A stretch of DNA of 64,000 bases from Numida meleagris. Lineage: Eukaryota > Chordata > Aves > Galliformes > Numididae. The position numbers were made by a program, and so were the translations under genes. Each line of letters opens with the position of its first letter. The stretch's first letter is position 1. The DNA is taken from assembly GCF_002078875.1 (NCBI RefSeq), contig NC_034413.1, positions 62,550,453 to 62,614,452 of the forward strand. The letters are read 5' to 3'. Below the pieces are notes generated by a model. The model was not told the origin of the DNA, searched no databases, and saw only the letters and a list, made by a program, of their open reading frames with translations. Of this stretch, positions 49,301-61,300 are shown piece by piece.

Positions 49301-52300
49301 AACCTCTGTGTCTTCCTTGGTAATATCTCCACTAGTTACTTTGAGTGTAATGGAACCAATCTGCATTTCATAAACTCCTGATGTTTCAGCTGAAACAGGC
49401 TTGACAAAGTCTGCAAGGAAAAGAAAAATATCTTTAAACACTGCAGTTGTAGCTTTGGATATTATCCCCTTCCACTGATGGAAACTATAATTTATCCTTT
49501 TGTGGAGTTTACTGTAGACCAGCTTGATAGCATCTAGACAGTTTCTGCCTACTTCTCTTTAATCCATTTCCGAAAGCAGGAAGGTACAGTATTTTTCCTA
49601 TTTAAATACTGTGAAAGTGAAACCAGCTCGATTCCTGTAAGTTTGTGCAGTATCAATTCAGGAAGAACTGCTAGAGTCATGTGATGAGACCAACTCTGTG
49701 AGTGACTTTCTTGTTTGAACTCTTAAATGACATGGAGCATTACCAATAACGGAGATACCAACACAACCTTAAAACCTTTGAGCTGGAATACTAATGATTC
49801 TCCTACCAGGACATCCTCTCCAAGTACAAAGACAGGTCGTAGTAAGCATGCCCTCAACAAAAGAAATTCCTCATCAAACTTTTTACAAATGGAATTTAAG
49901 AATGTCGGTCCATTAAGAGGAAATAAATGTTCTTTCTTTCTTATGATATTTCATCTGTTTCCTGGTACATATAACACAACTTTGCAGTATTTACATTCTC
50001 CCCTCTGTCCCACCTCCTGCCCCTACAAAACTTACCTAGCTGTGGTGCTGTGTCACACCACTTCCCAGTTACCCTGTATTTTAGTTCACTGGTAAAAGCC
50101 TAAGAAGAGAAAAAAGGTAAAAAAGGTAGAATTTCAGGCTTTATATACCAAGTATTTACATAACTAAATTTAACGGTCACGTAACTCTTGCTCAGCCATC
50201 TGATGCATCTTATAGTAGTGTTTAAGCATCATTAGTAACAGTGGAAGCCTCATAGTGGACAGTGTGATAACAGATACTGTCTTTGCATTGCCAGAACCGC
50301 TCTGTGAATAGATGAGTGAGCAGCAACATGTGTTTACAGTGCCAACAAATAAGGTACATTTCATCTGCAGCTTGTGCTTGCAGGGAGTTTACTGTTTACA
50401 GATGCTGAATGAGATACCGGAGTGACATCTCCCTTCACTGGCCCAAAGTCGTAAGAAAGAGGAGGCTCAGGGGAGACGTTATTGCTCTCTATAACTACCT
50501 GAAGGGAGGTTGTAGTGAGCTGGGGGTCAGCCTCTTCTTTCTTTTAACTAGTGACAGGACGAGGGGGAATGGCCTCAAGTTGCGCCAGGGGAGATTTAGG
50601 CTGGACATTAGGAAATTCTACTTTTCTGAAAGAGTGGTCAGGCGCTGGAATGGGCTGCCCAGGGAGCTGGTTGAGTCACCGCCCCTGGAGATGTTCAAGA
50701 AACATTTAGATATAGTGTTGAGAGACATGGTTTAGTGGGGTTATTGGTGGTACGTGGATGGTTGGACTGGATGATCTTGTAGGTCTTTTCCAACCTAGCT
50801 AATTCTATGATTCTATGATTCTATGAAAATGCTAAGTCATTCCCTTAAGAAAGCAATGTATCACTAACATATTGGTAAGGGTTGATTAGAACAGTATGTG
50901 ACGTGGATGGCTTTGCCCTGAGAAAAAATACCTGAATGTTATCGGTATCATTTGGGTGCAAGAGAAAATGAACTTCCTGGAGAGCCTTCCGAGTGTGACT
51001 GCTGCTGAACTTGAATACTTCATTAAACATTAACCTAGAAACAATGGTTTTAGGAAATCTAAATCCTCCAGTTCCAATAGCTGGAAAAGTGATGGAATTC
51101 AATCCAAACTCTTCAGTTTTCATCAAGCAGAAATTGACTATATTTGCTAGGGTCTGTAAAACACAACAAAAATCAATTATTTAAGAAAAAAAGAAAAAAA
51201 AAGAAATACCTTTGCATCGTATATAGTTAGTTCCATAGAGAATATGCCGGTATAAGAAAAAGGTGAGAGTACACAAGGCATCTTTAAGGTCACTGAAGCA
51301 GGGGTAAGTGGAGTTCATTTGTCTAAATGAACTGTTTTAAATGCTGACATTTCAAATATTTTAAAAATAGATTCTGATGTACCTTCAGGGCCTGTCCACT
51401 TCCTCTGCTCCATAGCGGAAGCACAGCATGAAACACGAACTTGCAAGCTAGAGTGTATCCACTGGTGCAGATCACGTTCCCATTACCACCTTCCTGATGT
51501 CCTTTATTCTTGTCAAACTCTATCTGGAGCTCTGGTCCAGCCTCTTTCAGCAAGGCTCTGCAGAGAGGCCCCACGCCAAATTCCAAATCTGTGCCAACGC
51601 TGTTGACGATAACATCCGTCTGCAACAAAATGAAAACAAAAATATCTATAGCCAGAATTCAAAAATGCATTTGCCAGCATCATCACAAGATACAAAATGT
51701 ATTGCATAAAGCACGTGCAAGCTACAAAACTTAATGCATCTTTCCTCCCCTTCACTAAAGCGGGACTGTATGCTGATCAGAAGAGCAGCATCGTTTGCCC
51801 CAAAACAAGGTGAAGGAAGGTTGTTGTGCTTTCATGAAGCAAAACAGGCCAAGCTGTTTGCTTTCCAGCTCCACGGGAGGTATTTTATCTACTAGTTATT
51901 TAAAACGTCTGCCCCGATGAACATTTTTACATCTAATATTGCTCTTCTATTGCAACAGGCTCTTAGAGACAGACAAGAAGAAACTAATACTGGGAAAAAA
52001 ATAGAATCAGGTCTAGACTTTGGAAAAATAAGCTAGGCATGCACTCTTCTATGGGACTGCTTTTCTAAAGTAATTTCAACAACCATGTCACACTTTACAC
52101 ACTGACCCTAGATCTGCAGAATAAATAAAATGCAGCTAGGAACTAAACATGTGAAATTCATGGCTTCCCACTAGAAATAGCTCCAGTATGACAGACCCCA
52201 GTCAGAAATCTATCAGTTCTGTCATCTTGTTTTCTTGTTTAGCTAGCACATGGAAAAATTTAAGACCTACCGTTGCATATATAACGTCCTTCTTCTCCAC

Positions 52301-55300
52301 TCGGATGCGCAGTCCTTCCTCTGTTGTAATCATCTTCTCACCACCTCCAGCCATGAGAAGATCCTCTCCTCTCTTCTCCCTCTGGCCCTCTCTCTGCTTG
52401 TGACCTGTTGAGCATCCCTGCAGCGGCACTGGGAAGGATGGCTTAGTTGTAAACACTTTTTTTACAGTCTCACTCAGAACCTGAACTGTTCCTTCTTCAA
52501 CAGCAACAAGATGAATCTCCTTCAAGCTGCTGTCCCCGTTGAATTCTTCCAGGGTTTTCTTGATGGCTGATACAATCGCATTTACGCAATTCTCCATCGG
52601 GAAGCCAAAAATCCCTCCACTTACAGAAGGGAAAGCTATGGAGCGATGATTATACGTATCAGCCAGATGCAGGCTATTTCTGATGGTCTTTTTTAACAAG
52701 TGCACACACTTTCCCGCACTTTTCTCCTTCCACCGGGGCCCAACGGCATGGATGACCTGTTTGCAGGGGAGTTTCCCCGCTCCCGTGATCACCGCGCACC
52801 CAGGCTGCAGGCGCCCGCCCTTCTTCACCACCTCGTCACACTCAGCCTGCAGCTCTGGGCCAGCTGCTTGGAGCAGTGCCCAGGCGAGGCCACCGGTGTG
52901 CTTTAGGCCTTCGTTTGATGCATTCACCACCACATCAACTGGGTAATTGCACAAGTTACCTTTGTATACTAGTACTTCAATTCCATCTCGTAGGGTTTGC
53001 TTGTAGTGGAGCTTTCTTTCCTCTTTGTCAGCAACATTTTCACTCTTCTGCTCTTCTTCTTCTTTCATCCTGATCAGGCAGTTAAATTTCTGCTTTGCTT
53101 CAAAAATAAATGTATCCTTCCTGTCAGTGAAGAACTCTTTTGCCCCTGGTTTATCAGTTGGCACATCTTTCCAGTAAAGGGATGAGATAATTTTTTCCAA
53201 CACAGTGGCTGCTTTTGGCACTTCTGCTCTTGGTCCGCTCAGGGAAATACACGGTGTCTTGGTGTGAAAGCGTACTGTCACACCCTTCTTCCTCAGTTCA
53301 TCACAAACAGCAGATTTTTCCTTCTCTACGAACTGCACTGCTGCCACCGACTTAGCCGGGATTTCTCTTTCCACCTGCGTGTTTCTATCTATAAAATCAT
53401 AAAGCTTCTGAGAAACTTCTTTTACAGTCTCAGTAAAGCCAGTAATCATCACTGTATTTTCATTTCCAATAGGTTCATGGATGACTACAGTTTCCAGGGA
53501 AGAATAGTACTTCTTACGCAAGGAGGCAAGCAGACAACTCCACTCTTTCATTTTAGTGACTTTACAGTCCTCCACGTCAATGCTTTTATATGCTAGGCTT
53601 GCCTTTAATTGCTTTTCTGCTTCTGAAAGATCTTCAGAAGCCTCTCCAAATAGCATCACAGTGTCATCCTCAAGCTCATAAAAAGCATTAATTTTTTTCG
53701 CAGCAAATAACATCTCTGACATTTTCTTACTATTCACGCTCAGCAGATATAAGAAAATATTGCGATTAACGTTAACTGATGTCGAGGGCATATTCAATAC
53801 CCTTTCCAGTAAGTTGGCTTTAATTTTATAAACTTCTGCAGGTAATCCACACAACAGAACAGTCTTCTTCGTGTCATCATAAGAGATCTTTAAGCATGGA
53901 TGTTCTTTGCGAATACTCTCTTCTAGCCCAGCATTGTGCAAAACTGCATACTTCCCTGGGATGATCGACACAGAAATTTCTATGTTTTGTCTTTCCCTTT
54001 CACTTTCCTCCATGGCTTTTTCCATGCATTCCCTCACCTCTTTCTCTGCACTGTCCACTGCTGCTCTGTTGCCTGCTATCACCACCATCTCCTCAGAAAT
54101 ATCAGTGATGAACAAATTGCCATCTTTCATCAATCTGTTCTTCACATCTTTCCACTCTGCTGAATTTACTTTACGCTGTATAGCTGTGTAGCGTGACATG
54201 ATACGTGAGAACTCAGTGGAAACATCTTGCTTCCAGGTCTTTATCAACTTAATCACTGTTTTCTTCTGCTCAGAGAGAGATGATGACGGACACAGGGTGA
54301 TTTCTGGTTGAGCACAATCTGTCTGAGGCCATTTTAGACAACAATGGCAAACTGCCATTTCCTGGTTTATTGCTTCAATCAGTCTATCTTGCCTTTGCAA
54401 AAACTGCCAGACATAGGGATCTAGTGGCATCACCACAGAGTCTGGCATCTTGATATCTGGTCTTTCTTTTCCATATAGAGCTGTTCCCAGCGAGTGGTAA
54501 TATGGATGCACAGAAATTGGCGTTTGTTCGAGTAAATGCTGCTTTTCCAAGACAGTGTTTAGATCTAAGATTTATATACACACATACACACATCATTAAT
54601 TTCAAATCAAGCAAATTAATCTATTGTTAGCACTATTAAATTGAATAAAATAACTTGTGTTGTTTGGGCATTTGAAGGAACTATTTCCATGTTTTTCCAA
54701 TTTTCCAGCCACTCCATAGGGGACAAGTGGTTCCAAGTAGTTTAGTGAATATGCTTATGCCTGTAATTCCCTATACAGTAGTGCCTTTCTTTCATTTCCT
54801 AAGGAAACCCCAGCACAGACCAGGGCCAAATCAGGGTATTACAATGAAATGGACCTTATTTTCAACCTAAAATAAAACTTATTGTCCCAGTGCATTTTTT
54901 TTAATATATATTTTTGCTATTCAGTAGGAATGGACAAAGGAAATGATCAGAAGATTGGCAGGGGCTTAAAACACATTAACCAGGAACTAAATCACATATT
55001 AACATAAAAACATTGCAAAGAAAACACGGAACACCAGAAGAAAAGCAGGGACAGAGGCAGCATTACCTTTGTGATCACAGAAAGTAATGATGGCTGAGTT
55101 CTCCTCGGGGAAGAGCTGGATGTCTGACACAGGTCCACCTCCATTTCGTGCACTCTCAAAATAAACTGTGAGATAGTCTGTGGAAACGTTATCTGGGACA
55201 TTCTCAGCCTTGATGCTGCGAGTCACTTCAAGAAGCCTGGCAGTTATATTGAATTTTTTCACTCTTTTGTTTTGTGCACATTTGTTGATGAATTCTTGAG

Positions 55301-58300
55301 TATCTGTAGACAGAAGATTGGTATTAACTCAACTTGTTTTCCCGCATCCTTATCATCACTGCTTGCACAGGCGCGAGCCAAGTCTACTTTCTCCTGTACT
55401 TGCAGCAAAGACAGCTGCAAAATAACTCAGTGTTGTAACAAAAGGGGGGAAAGGGACACAGCCATGTTACTTTCTGCTGTTCATTACTACTTTCACTCTG
55501 TCCCCTCATCCGTATCTTGTATATACTAAGCACTTCTCACTGTTTCAATGTCTTCTGGAACAGAGGCTTTATATACTCCAATCATCTGCAGAATGCATCT
55601 CCATACTCAGCCCGTTTCTAATTCTCCATCTGTCTCAAAATGAGATAGAAACAGTGAACTTGTCACAATTTTCCTTTTCACTGTAACATTTGGAGCACAG
55701 ACATTTTTATGGAGTTGCATATAAAACTTTCATCTTCCCTGGGAGACCACTGCCCTGGTAGTTTTTAAAAACTGAATCTCCAACAGGAAAGAAATCAAGC
55801 TCTGAGTGCTATGATTCATACATATGCATGAAAATAATTGCCAGTGTTCATCCTGTCTTACCAATACTTTTTAGAAAAGTAGCTACAGCGACATTTAACT
55901 CTGGTATCATTTCCACAGTGAAGTCATAATCCACAGCTAAGCCACTGACATTCTCCAACAGCATCTGTATGCATTTTGCACTGCATCCTTCAACATTTTC
56001 AAGCACCACAGAAGGCGAAGTCTCTGCAGATTGTTCTGCAGTCTTCTCCACAGAGTGAGCTCTCTCCTGGCGTTCACTGTTTGGAAAATCATTCTCCATT
56101 TTCTGCAAAGCTCCTCCTGCAACATTTTTAACAGAAAGAGAAATAGGCTGTGTTACATATCGGTACGCATTTCCAGGATCTAAGATCATCTGGTCCAACC
56201 ACCCACCTACTACCAATATTGCCCACTGAACTATGCCCCTCAGCACCACATCTTTCCTTAAACACCCCCAGGGACAGTGCCTCTACCACCTCTGGGCAGC
56301 CTGTTCCAGTGCCTCACCACTCTTTCTGAGAATAAATACTTCCTAATATCCAACCTGAGCCTTCTGGCACAACTTGAGGCCATCACCTCTCATCCTATCG
56401 CTGTCACCTGGGAGAAGAGGCTGACCCCCACCTCTGCCACAACCTCCTTTCAGGGAGCTGTAGCTAGCCACAATGCCTCCCATGAGCCTCCTCTTCTCCA
56501 GACTGAACAATCCCAGTTCCCTCAGCTGTCTCCCGTAGGACCTGTGCTGCAGACCATTTGCAGCTCTGCTGCCCTTCTCTGAATGCACTCCAGAGCCTCA
56601 ATGTCTTTCTTGTAGCAAGGAGCCCAAAAACAGAGCATTCAAGGTGCAGCCCCACCAGTGCAGAGTACAGAGGGACGATCAGCTCCCTGCTCCTGCTGGC
56701 TGTACTGCTGCTGATACAAGCCAGGCTGCTGCTGGCCCTACACCCAACCGGAGAAGTACCCCCTGCCCCAAACCTGCACGGCCAAAGGACCACCAGCCAT
56801 CACGGGGCGGGGGGGGAGGGGCGAGCAGGCAGCGGGGGAGAGATCCACATCAGCAGCTCTCTCCATTCCCCCCGCATGGCCTGAAGGCGACTGCAGATGG
56901 GAACTGAGAGAGCTGCCCTCAAGCCAACAGAGAGCACAAAGGCTCTTCAGCTTCCAGACACACTCCAGGTTTCAATGGTCTGTGTCACTGCGTTATCTGT
57001 GGATCTGTGTCCGTGACAGGGGGACAGCAGGCCTGCAGGCCCGGAAAAGATAGAAAGAAGGGGAAAAAAAGTGTCAGCGGTTTAGGGGCCGGCCCGGCCC
57101 AGTCCGGTAGCTAATGCGGCAGGGGAACCGCGGACCCACGCCCTGGGAAAAACAAAGGGAAGAGGGGAAAGGTAGGGAACTCGTAGACGGGTCTAAAACA
57201 AAACAGCAGCACCAATCTGAGGAGGAACGTTACTAAATATGATACCGAAATTGAGGCCAATAAATCAGGATCAGAGAGAGTTCAAAAGCTGAGATTCTTA
57301 CTCCGTAAGCTGCAGGGGGACCGCGTGCTTCTCCGCGGCATCCGGACAGAACTCCCGGGCTGCCAGGCGGCTTCACCAGCCCCTCCAGACACAAGGACCC
57401 CTGGGGAGTGCAGCTCCTCCCCTCCCCCTCGGAGAACCGATCACCCAAAAAAAGCAGTCCGCAGAAAACGGGACATTAACCCCTTAACTGCCAGTGCTTT
57501 ACATGATGTTATGATGTGGAATACCGACAACAAAAAATCACAAAACCATGACAAGGACCCACCAGGAGATGCTGCCATGCNNNNNNNNNNNNNNNNNNNN
57601 NNNNNNNNNNNNNNNNNNNNNNNNNNNNNNNNNNNNNNNNNNNNNNNNNNCCCCCCCCAGTCAGGAGAGGCAGAGGAAACTGATGAACCACACTGAGACG
57701 GGATCGCGCTGCTGGCAGGAGCAGAACCACCCTCTGTGACACCAAGGGATGTCTGCTGTAGCCAGCTGCCGACTGACCAGGTGGGAAATAACCCCCCAAC
57801 ACCTGCAAGGCAACCACGGAGCCACACAGTGCTTGTGGCAGCAATCCTTGCAAACAGTGGCAGCTTTCCTCTCACTGTCCCAGCGAACACAAGTTGCTTT
57901 TGCTTAAACCATCCAACAACCCCCAAACCCTGTGGCAGCACCTTTGGGGCTGTATGATGTCTTCTGACCCCCACTGGAAACCCCCACTCCACCAAAGTCC
58001 TGTGCCACCATGCAGCCCTGCTCAGGCCCCCAGTACCCCCACCCCCACAGCCACTCCGTCATCTCACCCCGTGCTGGTCCTGGCCCTACAGCGTCCTCTG
58101 GCCTCGCACCTGCTGTGGGGACAGACATCTTCGCCCCACGATCCCGATGGGGGCCCATGGAGCCAGCGGTGGGTGTAGGCCCCAGGGAAGAGAGGGAAAT
58201 GCAGGAAGTGGGGCTGGCGCGGGCAGCCGTGCCAAGGGGCTGCACACTGCTGGCTAGAGGGTTTCACGAGCGAGCCTGATATACAGCAACAACTGATACC

Positions 58301-61300
58301 AAAGCCATAATATTTACAGATGGGAGGCTTTGAAGGCCTAACAGCATAACCCTGACAGGAGGAAAACAAGGCACAGCTGCAGAAGCCACAGCTCTGTGCC
58401 AACCTCTGCATCTCCAGATCATTGAAAGGAATCATCTGCGCCATCATGCCCAGTGAAGAAAATGTAAAAAAAGAGGAGAAACATACAAGGCAGCATTGAA
58501 CCAGAAAGGAAATGCCCCAGTGCTAGCACTGACAAATTTCCTGAGGAAGTGATCCTTCTTGGTGGCTTAGTATTGACTTTTCACTAAGATAGGTGTATTC
58601 TGATGTGCAGTGCTGCTTTCTGAGCCACAGAATATGCTAGAATATTGCTGAAAGGGGATCTGGTCAAGTAGCCGAGCTCACTGTGGTAGCAGTGAGACAT
58701 GCCACTTCACAAAGTCTATTAACTCCAGGGAGTGCAAAGACACCTGGCCTGGGATTAAGACCTTCCACATACGTTTGTAAGTATATCTCATTTTAGAGCA
58801 GTTATGCAGGATAAAGGAACTAAATCCCTCTCTGGAGATGTTTCTCTGATGAAATTGTCTATTTTAGAAGCTTAAACATGATGCATGGTCTAAGTGTGGC
58901 AGGGTGAACCCCATCCTTGATGAACACACCTGGCTACGCATGCTTCCCTGCATCACCTGAGCCTGAGTGTCATACTCAGACAGAAAATCAGTAAGAAATT
59001 TTCAGCACAGCACTTGTCTTGGTTTGGTCTGGGATAGTGTTAATTTTCTTCCTAGTAGCTGGTACGGTGCTGTGTTTTGGCTTTAGGCTGAGAAGAATGT
59101 TGATACCGCAGCGATATGTTAGCTGTTGCAGAGCAGAGCTTGCACAAACTCAAGGACTTTGCAGCTTCTCATGCTGCCTGCCAGTGAGAGCTGGAGGTGC
59201 ACAGGGAGCTGCAGGGGGTGCACAGCCAGGGTAGCTCACCCAAAGCACCAAAGGGATATTCCACACCATACGATGTCATGCTCAGTAACAAAACTGGGGC
59301 AGTTGAGCAGGTGGGCTTCCATTGTTCAGGGACTGGCTGGTCATCGGTCAGCCAGTAGTGAGCAGCTGTGCTGTGCATCACTTGCTCTTTTTTATTATTA
59401 TTATTATTATTCCCTCCTTTCTCATTAAACTGTATCTCAATCCATCAGTTCTCTCACTTCCATCTTTTTGATTCTCAACCCCATCCCACAGTAGGGGTGG
59501 CTGTGTATGCCTGGCTGCTTATGCCTCCCCACATCGCCTGAGCCAGGCTGCCAAATTCAGAGAGAAATTTTCAGCCCAACTCTCCACTGAAAGAGAGATC
59601 TGTTTTTATTTTAGGAAGAATCGTCACAGAGAGACGGACAACATTTTACCTTCTCTTTGAAGGTCACCCGTGGCATCCAGAGCCTAAAATAAAATTAAAA
59701 CAAAATTTCAGTCACTGATTTGTCATTCTCATAATTGTTTCAAAGCTCTAGTTAGGGTTATAATTTGTATTCACCTTTGTGGGCACTAATTTTTCCTCAA
59801 ATGCTTCCTGCTCAGCTGCTGCTTCAAGCTCCGTGACAATCAACTTCAATTTCCCTTTTTCTCCCAAATCCAGCTCATGAGTCTGTCTCTCAAGAACTTG
59901 TTGCTTCACTGAGGAAAACAAAAGAAAACAGTGACAAGCTGAATAGAAAAACAACTGTATACATTAAACCATGTGGCATTTTCTACTGTTACGTTAGGAC
60001 TCATACGTTTCCCCACTAAATAAAAGAGCTTTAAACTCATGATGCTAACATGGCACACAGGGGACTTTCCTCCTGGACAGGAAGAGAAGAAGCACAGAGG
60101 ATATTACAGCAGCAGAACACAGCAGTGCTGTGTTCTTCCCTCAACTTACCAGCTGGGGAGAGGCAGCAGCAAGGAAGCATGATAAGACAGAGAAAAATTA
60201 CATACACATCAATTCATGCACATGTGTGTATAAGCATTTACATGTATTTAACGTAACTGGAATTGAATGTTTGCTCCCCTGCTGCAGGTTTATGTTTCAT
60301 ATTTCTAAGATATCTGCAATTATGATAAAGATTAACTTACATTAATATAACTTTTTCATTCCAACTGCAATTTAGAGAATATTACTGTGCATCAAAATTA
60401 ACAAATGTATATTATGTGGGTCTACATATATGGCTCAACGTATTTCACAGAATCATAGAATCATTTAGGTTGAAAAAAATCCTCATGATCGTTAAGTCCA
60501 ATCACTGCCTGACACTTCAAGTCCACCACTAACCCATGTTCTTAAGCACCACATCCACATAGCTCTTGAATACCTCCAGGGATGGAGAGTCCACCACTTC
60601 CCTGTTCAAATGCCTGACCGCACTTCTGTGAAGAAATTCTTCCTGATACCCAATCCAGAGCTCCCTTGGTGCAACTTGAGGCCATTTTCCCATATCCCAT
60701 CGCTTACCTGAGGAAAGAAACTGAAACCCACCTCCCTGCAAACTCCATTCAGGTAGGTGTAAGGAGTGATCAGGTCCCTCCTCAGCCTCCTCTTCTCAAC
60801 ATAGCCCACTTCCCTCAGCTGCTGCTAATGCACCTTGTTTCACAGCTTCATTGCTCTTCTCTGAACATGTTCCAGACGCTGAATATCCTTCTTGTAGCGA
60901 GGAGCCCAAAATTGAGTCCATGACTCAGTCCCTTCCCTGGCCCTGCTTGCCACACTGGTTCTGATGCAAGCCAGGAGCCATCGGCCTTCTTGGCCACCTG
61001 GGCACGCTGCTGGCTCATGTTCATCTGGTCGCCAGCCAGACCCTCAGGTCTTTTTCTGCCAGGCAACTTTCCAGCCACTCTGCCCCCAGCCAACACTGCG
61101 TGTGGCTGTTGTGACCAGGTGCAGCACCCAACATTTGGCCTTGTTGAATGGCATACAACTGGCCTCGGGCCATGGATCCAGCCTACCCAGATCCCTCTGC
61201 AGAGCCTTCCTGCCCTCAAGCAGGTCAACCCTCCTGAGCAATTTGGTGTCATCTGCAAGCTCACTGAGCTTGTGCACTCGATCCCCTCATCAATGTCATC

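Noticed and set aside
50170..50364. Minus-strand 64-codon frame in PARP14 intron 8
   Set aside because: It has no similarity to the macrodomain 2 to 3 linker and no splice sites; exon 9 is instead at 50099-50036.
52202..54550. Single 782-codon minus-strand frame read as a complete gene
   Set aside because: It starts at a TTG and is the interior of PARP14 exon 6. The true exon runs 54564-52271 and joins neighbouring exons in frame.
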